Of a DNA stretch of 64,000 bases, positions 11,741 through 23,742 are shown piece by piece; the stretch's first letter is position 1, and every line of letters starts with the position of its first letter. The stretch is from Glossina fuscipes (taxonomy: Eukaryota > Arthropoda > Insecta > Diptera > Glossinidae). Below the pieces are notes generated by a model, which had not been told where the DNA came from, did not search any database, and was given only the letters and a program-made list of their open reading frames with translations. A program made the position numbers and the translations under genes. The stretch is from NCBI RefSeq assembly GCF_014805625.2, contig NW_023998415.1, positions 7,533,938 through 7,597,937 of the forward strand, in the 5' to 3' direction.

Positions 11741-12021
11741 TCGCTTCAGTTCCCTTAAAAACCTAATAAACTATGGCTAATCGTAAAACCCTAGCTTTTC
11801 TACTTTGTTGGAATAAAAATAGCCGCGTTTCATTAGGTTTAGGGGATTTGTGCAATCCGGAGGGTAAGACGGCTTACTGCACCCTCTCAGCGATGAAGAT
11901 GTAGTTAGCGAGATTACAGTCACTGGCAGATACCGTGGGGATACCGCGTGACTTGCTCTGATCCCTTAGTCTCGCATACTATACGCACCAACGAAAATCA
12001 GTCGCCGTCAGCAAGCGAACA

Positions 12022-12500
12022 GTTTCTTCTGAGTTACTTGCTTACTATTCACGCCTGTGTACTCCATTGTTGCGATCTTTAGCTAGGGATCACGATATTT
12101 AATCTAAGCGCGCCACCTCTGGGAATTGCTTGCGCCTTCATATTATTGCGAAGTGGTTAGTTTCTTCTGAGTGACTTGCTTACTATTCATGCCTGTGTAC
12201 TCCAATGTTACGATCTTTAGCTAGGGATCACGATCTTTATCTAAGCGCGCCACCTCTGGGAATTGCTTGCGCCTTCCTATTATTGCGAAGTGATTAGTTT
12301 CTTCTGAGTGACTTGCTTACTATTCATGCCTGTGTACTCCAATGTTACGATCTTTAGCTAGGGATCACGATCTTTATCTAAGCGCGCCACCTCTGGGAAT
12401 TGCTTGCGCCTTCATATTATTGTGAAGCGAGTACTTTCTTCTGAGTGACTTGCTTACTGTTCATGTCTTCGTATCATTGCTTGCGCCTTCGTGTCATTGC
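12022..12500. repeat. 137-bp tandem repeat, 3.3 units
   Basis: Units begin with GTTTCTTCTGAGTNACTTGC at 12,022, 12,160 and 12,297, and with a slightly changed start at 12,434, giving periods of 138, 137 and 137. Each full unit also carries ACGATCTTTAGCTAGGGATC and GCGCGCCACCTCTGGGAATT and is clearly richer in GC than its surroundings. The fourth unit is internally deleted and ends near 12,500. The units differ at only a few positions, so the array looks recent. It lies about 280 bp from the non-LTR RT remnant and could be part of an element's untranslated region or an independent minisatellite. Confidence 0.93.
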
Positions 12501-15500
12501 CTTCAGGTACCCCTTTTAGACGGCCTCAGGTCGATGTTATATGTTCGTACAATAATTCATATCTATGGAAGGCAAATGGTTTATTTTTAGTTTGTATGAT
12601 TATTTATAAAGTGCTGCCATTTATTATACTTTGCAACTCAACTTCAACTTCAATTTCATATCAGTATGACGTAGGGCAGTTGTGCGCTTTAACTTATATT
12701 CAAGTATTATACAAACACAAGTAAGTTATTCGTTCATGAATGAGAATATATATGAGGTAACAATGATAAGACGAAAAAAATCTTTTTCTGTGAGCGTAAT
12801 GACCCAATAGTTAGTATGAAAATCGAATCTAAGCTAAATAATTGCTTTTTACTTATGACGGAATTGAAGGTGGAACTCGCTTACGCAGCTCCAATATGGG
12901 TCCAATAAAAATTTATTTTTAGAAGTTGCACTTACAGTTTAAATCTCTTTGCATAATAATAACAAATAGGTCTCCTTTATAAGATGTGTACAGGTTGAAA
13001 ATTATGTACAGTTCGAGATCGGCAAATTGTACGAAAAAGAGGAAATAAGAAATCGAGATTCGTCTTCAATGAGATGCACATAACTTCTAGGTGAAGCGAG
13101 AACATATTTATACATATATACATAAATCGCTACTTTTTGTGTGCTTTTGTTATATTAATTGTGGGCGTAACGTTAATCGATTGGAATTTCTTTCTTTTTT
13201 CTTAAGTATATTTGCAATGCACGAAGAATTATCGATAATAATATTTTAAAATATTTAATGCTTTCAAAGTCTTAGTATAAGTTTTGTTATTAATTGTGTT
13301 TATGGGCGGTTTTATATTGTTGACCGATTCTTATAATTACAAATCCAGACACTTTAATTTGAAAGATTAGTATCTTCGTGTATGCTTCCAAGCACTTGTA
13401 ACTTGAAAAGAAAGACTTAATTAAAAAACGATTTTTTTAACTACTCTGGCGAAGATTAAAATTTATTGCCTTTATTTACACTTACCTTAAGCTAATAAAA
13501 ATGCTGAAAATAGGCTCAGCGTTTATTGCAATTTAAAACATTGGACATTAGATAATAGAAAGTAGATTATAATTTATAATGAAATGAACATTCAACGAAA
13601 GGTACAAAGTTTTACAGATATTCACTTAAAGCAAACTCAGTAATATTAAGATTATTCGTACATTAAATTCTAGCCGGACGATTATGTTCGAGAACCGAGG
13701 ATTTGTGTGCCCATTTTTGTTCTTCTTTTTAATTTCGACACGTTAATCACGTCAACAGCCATACGATCGATAAAAGTTTCTAAAGCAAGGTGAATAAAAA
13801 AAAAATATGAAGAGAAGAATACGGTTAGATCCGCTCTATAGCAATATCGAATATGCGCTGCCTTGCCCCTCTTATGATCGATATAATTAAACAAGTCACA
13901 AAATTTTCTCTTACATTCGATTAAAGGAACAACGACTGACAACAGAATAAAGTTATAATAGGCAAATAGACAATATTTAACATCAATCAAGATTTATTTG
14001 GTCGACAGTAACTCTAATAAAATCAACATGTTTCAAATGATTTGCCATAAAAACCCTATAATTTATGCGAGAAGAAGATGTAGAATAGGATGAAAAAAAT
14101 GAAGTTTTACTTTTACATTTCCTCGGCCAACAAAACCATAAAGATTGATTTTCAAACAAAGTTTATAAAAAAAAACGCTGGCCACCCCATTTGATGCAGG
14201 TGTTGCATGCATAAACAATGACCCTTTACTATAGCCTATGAATGCAGTTGTTGTCGGTGCAGTTATAGTGTCTGTTAAACGCTGGCGTGTGCGTGTCAGT
14301 GTTGGTTTATTTCCTATCGACAAAAGCCACAGTATAGACATAAATTATATTCTGTGGCACTGCAATTTGCCTATCAATCCCTTAGTGCCTACAATGCATT
14401 TACAGTGAATGAATGATGAGTCAAAGGATTTACTTACACAATTCATTGATTACACAATTGAGAGGACGGCAAAATTAATACCCAGCACTATAAAGTATAT
14501 TGAGTTTGAAAGCGGCTTACAACACATAAAGATACACTACGAAGAACAGATAAAGTAATTTTCTTTGGTCAGAATGATATCGAACTCTGACCTAGCGAAC
14601 TAAAGGATCGTTTACTTTTACTTACAAAGATTTTGTATCACAACGTACGTCAATGAAAGCCTTTCAAATTTTAGTTGTTTGATTGGCATGAGTCTATCAT
14701 GGGAAAGTCCGCTCATCATATTGCGTTCGACAAGTCTGCTTACTACTGTATACACAAAATTCGGCTTAAATTTATCGCTCGTTATTTGTTTACACTTGAT
14801 CAAACGCCTTCCAAAATGCGTCCGCTCTTGACCATGGTGAGAGTTCAATGGACTTTTTATTGCCTCTCAAAGCAATCCATCAACATGTTCCGAATACCAA
14901 CTAAATCCTACCCTAGAGTATACCAGTAATTATCGAAGAGCTGCTCACTATTAAAGAACACTAGGAAAATCCCATTCGTGATTTCGCTGTGAACGAATAT
15001 TTTTAATATCCGCCACGTTCATCTTAAAAAAGCCAAAAAAAAAAAAATACTAAAAAGCTACATTTCCATACCCTAAGATCTTGTTACGGAAATCCCAAAT
15101 CCAGTTCATTCCAGCTAATTGAAAAAAAATTCCCTAGAGAGGGAAAAGCCAAGTGCACATTCACGGCGCGTCATGCAGCTGCTGGCCGAGGAAAATGATT
15201 CGCGGAAAAGCAGATTAACGGATTAAAAATGAAGCCATGAACTTAGATAATAGTAATATACTTATAAAAATGTATATAAATAGACTATTTACGAAAGGTA
15301 GAGTCGGTCGGACACATTTGTGTTGAAACAGTGCGTATTTGTCTTAAAAAGGGTATTCGCGATCTGATGATACGAACCGTCTTCGAGAAAAGCGAATTTC
15401 ATTACACTGTAACCGTGGCACCTGACCGATTTGACCTATTTTCAATACCAAGCTGCATCGCAGATCTTTCGACGGAGAAATAGACAAACGAACCGGCAGG

Positions 15501-15639
15501 AATGCTTGTATTCATTAGGAATTTGACAATAACATCTGCACTTTATGGAGTTTCAGAAGCTTTTTTCTGCACGATACAAATCTGCGTAGATAACTCCGAA
15601 AAACGGGGATATATTAATTTCATGCCAACGTTTATACAC
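12501..15639. other. No recognised gene
   Basis: AT-rich DNA. Frames of 76-102 codons (13,682-13,990 and 14,063-14,341 minus; 14,675-14,929 plus) show no domain, signal peptide or splice context that I can support. Confidence 0.55.
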
Positions 15640-16000
15640 CGTGAAGAGAGCTTCTAAAATATCCGCATATCTTCTTAATTGGCAAAGAATTCTGAGTCTG
15701 TGGTAAATATTTCACTGGCCACAAAAGTCAATATATAAATTTCAAATTTGGCCAAACCAATAGAAGTTTTTACGTGCAACTTGGCATTGAAAGTGAGCTA
15801 AATCTTTTTGATTGAATGCTCATAAACCTTAGCAATAAAGACTTGTATGTTTCATCTGCACAAAGATGAAAGATATTGACCCTGACCATCGGATATTGTG
15901 GACTATCGACATTTTGTTTTCCTCATTTTTTTTTTTTTTTTTTAAATAAAAGTGATGGAAGAAGTGGAATATTCGGCCACAGCCGGAGACAGCTTTCTTA
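15640..16000 (+). repeat. Dispersed repeat family A, diverged partial copy
   Basis: Contains GAGTCTGTGGTAAATATTTC, TGGCCACAAAAGTCAATATA, AAATTTCAAATTTGGC, TTGGCATTGAAAGTGAG and a distal poly-T followed by TATTCGGCCACAGCCG. All appear in the same order as in the 9.2 and 18.0 kb copies, but more diverged. Confidence 0.6.
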
Positions 16001-16572
16001 TTTGTTATCAATCTCATCAGACTAAGTTAGATACTGGTTGTTTATCGCGCTACGGGCCAACGCGTCAACTGGCAAACGCATCAAAACATTTTTGCCTTTT
16101 TTCATTCAAGTTATTAGGCTTTCTGTTTAAAATTTCAAATGGGTCGCGTTATGTTTCCTTAATAAAATCTCCGCACTACTTTAAACTACTTAAAGCAATT
16201 GTACCTCTTCGCCCCTAATTACTACACAGCAATTCATAAATAAGGGTAATGAGTATATCTGAGTCTTGATATAATTTTGAATTTTTCGAGTTGAACAGTA
16301 GAAAGTTGTTAACGGCGAAGTCGAAGGGCGTCGGAGATTCATCATGGAAAAATAACCGATAAGAAAGGCTATGATTTATAGAAAGAATACAAAAAAAAAA
16401 AAAGGAATAAAATAATTATATTCGGTTGGAATCGAATCTTTCACACCTATCGCCGTTATCCCATAAAAGATTGAAAGAAAGGAAAAAATGATATTTGCAT
16501 ACTCCATAATATTGGATTGGTTTGGATTGGATTATTTCTATTTTTGTATTATAATTTTGTCAAAATTTATAT

Positions 16573-17321
16573 CGTGTACCTGTTGTAGCTTATGAGCAAT
16601 GAGTAAAAGACAGGGAAAGCAAAATCGTTCTCAGTTTTGGTTGTATAGACGTGTGGGAGTTGCGTTGTTTTGCATTTTACCTGGGCCGTTTTTGAACCCT
16701 TTGACAAATTTGTAGGCAATATTTGTGTAAGATAGACAGACAAATAGACGGACATGTTTAGGTGTATTTCGAATCGATAACTGGTCAAAAATTTATATAA
16801 TTTATGGATTTTTAAAACTTACTACTGCACGTCATATATGTATTGAAAAAAAAATATTAAATTTTAGTATACTGTGCAATTCGATAGGAGTGGTTAATTT
16901 TAATTTTTTTTTTACTACAGCACCGTCACCCACAGAATATATAGTAAAATTTTTGTAGATTTATCTGCTGCCGTTTGTAAATAATGAGTAAAAAGCCAAT
17001 TTTTGAGGTGCTCTCAGTTTACGTGATACTATAGGCATACCCATGGACCGACTTGATCTATTATTAATATCAATCTGCCTGAAAGAACTTCCAGTATTTG
17101 GGCCCAATTTGAAGCGTATAGATTCATATTTGCGGCCAAGAGAATGTTGACAACAAGCATTACATATGCGCCGACATGCTTAAATCGACTCAGAATTTGA
17201 TGCTGATCAAAAATATATATATATATTCTGTGGAGTCTGTGATATTTCCTCCTGGCCGTTCCAAGCTTGCAATGAATTAAAATGGGCATACCCATCATTC
17301 TTCGGCGATGGGTATAAAAAC
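16573..17321 (-). repeat. Dispersed repeat family A, long copy, inverted
   Basis: Read on the minus strand it begins TTTTTATACCCATCGCCGAA and runs through TGATCAGCATCAAATTCTGA, TGTTGTCAACATTCTCTTGG, CTGAGAGCACCTCAAAAATT and CTCATAAGCTACAACAGG. It is collinear with, and closely similar to, the copy at 9,226-9,962. An open frame across its distal half is chance; nothing coding is conserved between the copies. Confidence 0.85.
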
Positions 17322-18009
17322 CAATTGCAGTTCATAAAATTAATAAACTTGAAGTCAAAATAGTAGCTAATGAATTATAATTGTACAAGAATAGAAATTT
17401 GCCATGATTAACGCTTATAGTGTACAATAGATAGAGTGGCAATCGTTACATGTATCCTTATGTGTGATTGTTGCGTTTTGGCAAGGAAGCTTACTCCTTC
17501 GTCTCATACATAAGCTATCGTGGCATATAAGCTATTGTCATAATATGACCTTATCAACATGATTACAGAACATGCATATAGGCTGCCTTACAAAACTAAC
17601 TAATTTAACTTAGAGTAATTGAAAAACAAAACAGATAACAGATATATGATATTTTTATAAATGCATCCTTAACGACATGTAACAATGCATAATAATAATT
17701 ATAAAATTCTTCAAAATTTTACGCTAATTTGTGGGAATCCATCTTCACTTCTCCATCTGATTGGAATAAAAGGTATAAATTTTAAATTTTTTTTTTTTTT
17801 TTTTTTTGTAGATAGGATTTGAATTTTGAGAAACATCAAAAAAATAAAAAAACGATTGGGTTATTCATGCCGATCATCATATAACTTATTTTGTAATGTC
17901 CATTGCAGAGATTTAAAAAATCGAATGTCAAATCGCCAAAGATTGAATAAATTGAATGAGTTGCTTATCATTTTATGATTCGACTTCTGGTCTTAATTGT
18001 TGATAACCT

Positions 18010-18790
18010 TTTTTATACCCATCACCGAAGAGTGAGGGATATATTCAGTTTGTCAAAACGTTCGCAACGCCCAGAAGCAAACATCAGAGACCCCACAAAG
18101 TATTTATATTCACGATCACCATCATGTCCTTCTAGCCGCAAAAATTAATATCGACTTCATATTTGTCAAAAACCTTGAAAGTGCACGCACGTAGGTTGAT
18201 ATTAAAAATGGCCCAAATCGTTTGAACCACACGCCCACACCACTGCGTAAACTGAGAACAACTCTGATTTTTAAAAGGAATAAAAAATCGTTTGTTTGCT
18301 CAATACTCAGAAACTATAGCCGATAAAATCACAAAAATTTTAACACATAGTCTGCAGGTGATGGTGCTGCAGAGAAAAATTGGCAACATCTACCCAATAT
18401 TATAGTGTAGCAAAATTTACTTTTTTTTTATAATTTGAAAAGGCGCAGAAATATGCTTCAAATACTCCAGTAAAGTATGTAAATTTTTTGGTCAGTCTCA
18501 AATTTGGAATCCATTTAAATATGTCCGTCCGCCTGTCTGCTTAACTTTGCAGTATCTGTGGTAAGTATTCTCTCCAAGTTTGCAAAAGATTTTGGAAGTG
18601 ACTTAAGCTTTTCAGGGAGAAGCCTACAGCTCCCGCACGCCTATGCGACAAAAACTTTTATTTGGAAAATACAAAAAATCGGCCGCGTCCACTCCGTATT
18701 ACGTAGCATGAAAATTTAGTTCTTTTACTTTATTGTTTTTTTAGCGCAACGGTAATGAATATAAAATATTCGGTCATGACCGAATTTAAT
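18010..18790 (+). repeat. Dispersed repeat family A, variant copy
   Basis: Head TTTTTTATACCCATCACCGA, GAGTGAGGGATATATTCAGT, GTCAAAACGTTCGCAACGCC, AGAGACCCCACAAAG, then GCCGCAAAAATTAATATCGA and two CGTCC/GTCTG-rich stretches. Its distal third (AAATCGGCCGCGTCCACTCC) is shared with the 8.3 kb copy but not with the 9.2 kb copy, so family A has at least two subtypes. Confidence 0.75.
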
Positions 18791-21599
18791 TTTCCCAATT
18801 TGTTATCTTTCAAAAAGATTGAATCTGTTTTTTTTTTCGCAATCACAAATCCTGTTGGCTTGCTTACCGTTACGCTAATCCAAACAAGCGTGTCATCAGC
18901 TGTTATCCTTAAAACAAAGTTTCGCTATAAGTGCATGGACCTCCTGGGATCTCATGGGGTCTAATGTTATCTGCTGCATCACATAAACGAACTTTTCCCC
19001 TCTGATAGTTACTTACCATTTTTATAAGATAAGAAGAGAAGACTTGTTTACTTAATAATGATTGCGTAAAGCGAAACAGTGTGGCACCAAGGATGCAGCT
19101 GAATATTTGGAAGAGTTAAATTTGGAAAAACTGCTGTAGATTTATTTTCTGTCCCACGTTCACGAAAACTTACAGCTAGGTCGCGTCAATTTGATTTAAA
19201 TAAGTCATTCACAATATTAATTATTGCAAACATATACAACACAAATGGAACGACAATAGTCGCATAATACCGATTAGGATAAGAACCATTAGGATAAGAA
19301 TACGTTCAAAGTTTGGAGACTGTGTGCTCACTTACGAAGCGTACGAAAAACACCGTGAATATAAAGGAACAAGTATTTCTCTATATATATTTAGGCCCGT
19401 TTTGGCTGGTCCGATCTGAAATATTGCGGAGATAAAGAAATAAAATTTATTTTTATGTCAATTTCAAAACTTAAAGCCAACGGTTACTTGGAAATTGCAT
19501 ATTTTCGTAGCCATGTATATGGAGTTAATTCATTTCACTCAAAAATCTGTGCAGATATGTGGAACTTTTCACCAAAACTTGAAAGAAAATAGTTATTTCG
19601 ATGCTTGTTTATTTGTATTTTGCTTCCAAAAAGTTTACATTCTATTCTCCGCTTCAACATAATAAAACGATATGTTAACGAAGTGTTATAAATGTCCAAG
19701 CGACCTGCGAAAAGAGAAGAACTGAAATGAGAGATATGTCTTAAGCCTGAATGCTCTGCTGAATTTTAATAACTCAACCGTAAACATGATTATTATTTGC
19801 CGGTATTTTCATTATCGTCTATTTGTTGTTTGTTTACTTTTGAAACTTATCCAAAAAAGAAAGAAAGAAATTAAGAGTTAAAAGAAGAGGTAAGTGGTAA
19901 GTGAATACACGAGTAAGCAGTTGATTTAATCAATCAATATATACGTTTGGGTTCGAAACAAGTGTTTAAAATAGAAGTAGTTACCAGTTGCTACTATCAA
20001 TAAATTGTGTATATTTCAAGTATCAAGCCTTTGCCGGGGTCAGTTTTAATAAAGTACTCTCTCTATCAGCAATAATATTAGACTTAAACTTGTTCTTAAT
20101 TTTAATTTCATAATAAACTGTTATTTTACAACAATTACAAACTTAAGCATTTTTGTTGTGCTTATTTTATAGTTAACTTACTTTTAAATACATTTTGTAT
20201 ATTAATTTAATATTTCTTTTAAATCAAGGTCATTATTTTTCAGAATTCTGTTAATTCCCCATATTTGCCCAATTGCAGAAAAGTCGCCCGAACGCAGAGA
20301 ACTCCCACATTCTCTCTCTCTCTTCTCTTTTTCTCACACTCTCCATTTCTGCTTACGTCTCTGCAAACGAAATTACTATCAGCGATGTTAAATGCGGAGT
20401 AATTGTAATTGGTACCAATGTATGTGCAAATTTTACAATGTGCGACGATCAAGATATCAATCAATAGATGATGAAATACTTCACTTTATTGTTTCATTTG
20501 TAAGGCGTGGAAATACCGTTCAAAACTATAATACATACATTCGAACATATATTCGTAGGCGTTATAATATTCAAAGTTGATTTGGCCATGTCCGTCTGCG
20601 GATATTTTTTTTTATTAGAATTCTTAGTAAGAAAAGTGAAAACTGTACCTAAACCTATAATCTATAAGTTAAATAACTGACGTGATTTATATTTTTATCT
20701 GTGCATATATATTATCAGTTTATATATTGAATAGCCTATGATTAATTATGAAGTTATTGATTACGAAGATCGGATCGGTATTTACGATCGTTGTAATTAA
20801 AAACAAATTTTTATGAACAATTTAGCTGAAACGTATATCAACTAACCATTATTTTCTCTATTTACGTGAATAATTAGATTGAATTACACAGGATGTACGC
20901 AGCGATAAGTTTGTTGTCCAAAGAATCTTGTCGAACTATGTCTCGTTAAATTACGATAAACTGCTTTCTTTAAGAGTTCATTAACTTTTATTAGTTATAG
21001 CTTATTCCGTTTTGTGGTCAGAAGCAAGTAACAGAGAGCCTGATGAAAGGGCCGACATGTATGACTTCGTGACTATTTTTTGACTTGATATGTTGATGTC
21101 ATAAAAAGATAATGCACAGGATCGAAAAGAAGGATATGTTAACGATAGCTTTTCAGAGTGATATTAATTAAAGTGTTTTATTAAGTACTTTTTAGTACTC
21201 AAATAGTACCATTTTCAAGTAAACAAAATTGAGTTTCATCATCCCTGCAGGATAGTCGTCATTATCTAGTTCTCTCAGAAGAGTTGTTTACTTTTTATCA
21301 TTATTCAGCCATTTTTTGTTTTAATACAAGAGAAACATATGCTGTGAGTATCACGTTGTTGTTGCTTTGCTGCTATAACTTGTTTTTTGTTGATGATTTC
21401 TTCTAGTTTGTTAGCGTTTTTCAATGCGTTTGGTTGTTTTAACGGGTAGTCGGGATGTGGATGATGTACGCTTTCAAAACATTTCTTACTTAAGGTCGTT
21501 TAACTCTGACGTTGCATAGAGGGAATTTGGCGCTGCTTGCGGAATTTTAAACAAAATGCCGTCGGTTTCTTAGCAAAGCGTAATGAACAAAACTAAACA
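18791..21599. other. Upstream region of fz, no recognised exon
   Basis: AT-rich DNA. A short direct repeat ATTAGGATAAGAA occurs twice near 19,272-19,300. fz promoter or enhancer elements may lie here but cannot be read by eye. Confidence 0.5.
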
Positions 21600-21681
21600 A
21601 AAGTTAAAAATTTATAACAAAATTAATATAAAATTTAATATAATTTGAAATAAAAAAAAAAATAAATAAATTAAATAAAAA

Positions 21682-21720
<39 letters not shown>

Positions 21721-21882
21721 AAAGGCCTAAAGCTCTTAGTAAAATTTATTTTGCGAAAGAATCAGTTAATCAGTGAAAGATATCTTAAAAAACAATTTGT
21801 TTTGAAAATAAATTTTTTCGAAAAGTTAGTTTAAAAAAGGAAAAAATAGAAATAATTACAAATATATATAAAAAGGGCCAAA
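21600..21882 (+). promoter_or_regulatory. Probable fz 5' UTR / proximal upstream region
   Basis: Extremely AT-rich leader directly before the fz ATG. It has an A/T block, a (TA)n run at 21,686-21,717, then about 165 nt without an upstream ATG in strong context. The fz ATG has a fly-like Kozak/Cavener context (CCAAAATG). A TCAGTT initiator-like hexamer lies at 21,762-21,767, but no TATA box at the right spacing or DPE was found, so no transcription start is called. An upstream non-coding exon further 5' is possible. Confidence 0.45.
21686..21717. repeat. (TA)16 in the probable fz leader
   Basis: Uninterrupted TA run ending about 165 bp before the fz ATG, preceded by an A/T-only block. Confidence 0.95.
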
Positions 21883-22608
21883 ATGTCTCATAAAAATTTC
21901 CTGTTTACGATGAGAACCTATACAGAATCTTATCTGTTGTGTATATGTGCCATAATATTTTTGTGTTTTACTTTGTGCCAAGCTGTGCATCGCTACGATC
22001 AGTCTTCTGCCCTCGAACCGGATATTCCATATTATCGTACATCGAGTTCAGGCGAAGTACTTGGAATATCGTCTGCTGATACGTTTCCCCATCATAATCG
22101 TTGCGAACCGATCACTATTTCAATATGTAAAAATTTACCGTACAATATGACTATTATGCCGAACTTAATTGGTCATACGAAACAAGAAGAGGCAGGTTTA
22201 GAAGTGCATCAATTTGCTCCATTAGTTAAGATCGGTTGCAGTCCGGACTTGCAATTGTTTTTATGTTCGCTTTATGTACCCATTTGTACCATACTTGAAC
22301 AACCGATACCGCCATGCCGATCGCTTTGCGAATCCGCTCGGATTTGTGAAACGCTAATGAAAACTTACAATTTTAATTGGCCAGAAAATTTGGAATGCTC
22401 TAAATTTCCTATAAACGGCGGCGAAGCTTTATGTGTGGTCGAGAACACTACTTCATCGACACCATCGCCGACGCGCGCCTTACCGAAAGTAACAACGCGA
22501 AAAAATTATGCGGGCATGGACAGCCCACACCGCGATATCGGTTTTGTATGTCCCGTTCAATTGAAAACTCCACAAGGCATGGGTTATGAGTTAAAAGTTG
22601 GCGGCAAA
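21883..22608 (+). CDS. fz: Frizzled Wnt receptor, first coding exon (N-terminal 242 residues, partial gene)
   Basis: Encodes the extracellular N-terminus of Frizzled, the seven-pass receptor for Wnt signalling and planar cell polarity. Residues 1-17 are polar; a hydrophobic stretch at about 17-34 ([15 protein letters not shown]) is a signal peptide, with likely cleavage after QA at 34. The cysteine-rich domain spans about 70-188 with all ten cysteines (74, 82, 119, 128, 135, 145, 149, 154, 172, 184) and hallmark strings [39 protein letters not shown] and [15 protein letters not shown]. Potential N-glycosylation sites are N88 and N188. A Ser/Thr-rich linker and the start of the second Cys region ([11 protein letters not shown]223) follow. 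The exon ends after GGK at 22,608, directly before GTAAGT; the frame runs only 13 codons into the intron to a stop at 22,650. The start ATG has context CCAAAATG; a second in-frame ATG at 21,910 would keep the hydrophobic segment. The transmembrane exons are not in the window. Identity with insect fz is very secure; the choice over fz2 rests on remembered similarity to Drosophila Fz. Confidence 0.96.
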
Positions 22609-22614
22609 GTAAGT
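22609..22614 (+). other. Splice donor of fz coding exon 1
   Basis: GCAAA|GTAAGT is a near-perfect donor. It lies in phase 0 after codon 242 (GGK). In Drosophila Fz the protein continues from this point into the linker and first transmembrane region, which supports this as the true exon end rather than the in-frame stop 14 codons later. Confidence 0.93.
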
Positions 22615-23004
22615 CACATTTCTTACATCATTACTATTATACCTGTTTAAATGTATCGCTATGTACGATTGGCATGATTAAATACCTTACGATTCTCATT
22701 ATAAATTCAAAGCTATGAAAATCTTTAAAGATATAACCGGTCACCGATTCTTTGTGAATTAGTAAAACATATATTCTTTGCACTTTTTCACAACATAAGA
22801 ATTAAATCTTTGTTCTTCAATAATCTGAGTAAAACTACCTGTCATCCATTTTGTTTCGTTACATCCTTTCTAATAAAGGATGTGAATGGTTAGCATTATG
22901 CCAAATATCTTCAATTGACGCGTAAACCACGTTTTTTTTTTTTAATGTTTTGCGTTAAAGATAATGAATATAATAGACGCGAATAATCATATAAAATATA
23001 AATT

Positions 23005-23070
23005 CTTATGCCTATCAACGAAGAAGGAGGGTATGTTGATTTCGTCATTCTCTTTGTAACATGGATGGGA
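23005..23070 (+). repeat. Dispersed repeat family A, head fragment
   Basis: TATGCCTATCAACGAAGAAG, GAGGGTATGTTGATTTCGTC and ATTCTCTTTGTAAC match the family head (TATACCCATCACCGAAGAATGAGGG...). The rest is missing. Confidence 0.5.
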
Positions 23071-23662
23071 AAACAAAACAAAATTGATAATTAGTTAATG
23101 AATATCTGATAGCCGGGAAAAGTTGAGCTAAACGTGAGTGAACGTACATTTTTCGTTAGTTTTTATAGTCATAACTGTAGTAATAACTGTGTGTGAGAAG
23201 ACCCCAACATCTCTGGAAAAAAGTATAAATTGCGCAAATTTTGCGAGAAATTTTATTAAAAAATTCATTTCTTGGCAAATTCACTATGTTTTCATTATTT
23301 GACCATACATTTGTTATGCTTCGATATCCAAGATTCGTTCCAAAAAGGACGATCAGAGTGATCGAGATGATCATACGGGGGAAAAGATGTTTAAAAATCT
23401 CTCAATGCTTATGTCGAGGCTAACGCAACGTGATTCGGTAAGAATTATCTCAAAGTACGTAGTTACAAGCGTCTAGACAAAGATTAAATATTTTCTTATG
23501 CAACCCTTATTGTATATGCAACACACACAAAACAAAACTGGGTTGTTTTTGAAATTTTCCTTTTCACTCTTACAACTATTCACATATCCATCGCGTATGC
23601 CTGTTAGGATTTATGACTTTTTCAATCTAATATTTATTTAGGTATCTTGTACGTACACAGTT

Positions 23663-23742
23663 TTTATTATTTATATTTATTTATTTATTTATTTATATAT
23701 TATTATATTTATATATATATATATATATATATTTTATTTTTT
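23663..23742. repeat. (TTTA)n-(TA)n compound microsatellite
   Basis: ATTT tetramers followed by a (TA) run, about 1 kb into the fz intron. Confidence 0.93.

Noticed and set aside
21762..21767. TCAGTT initiator-like hexamer upstream of fz
   Set aside because: A six-base match is expected often by chance and no TATA box or DPE sits at the proper distance.
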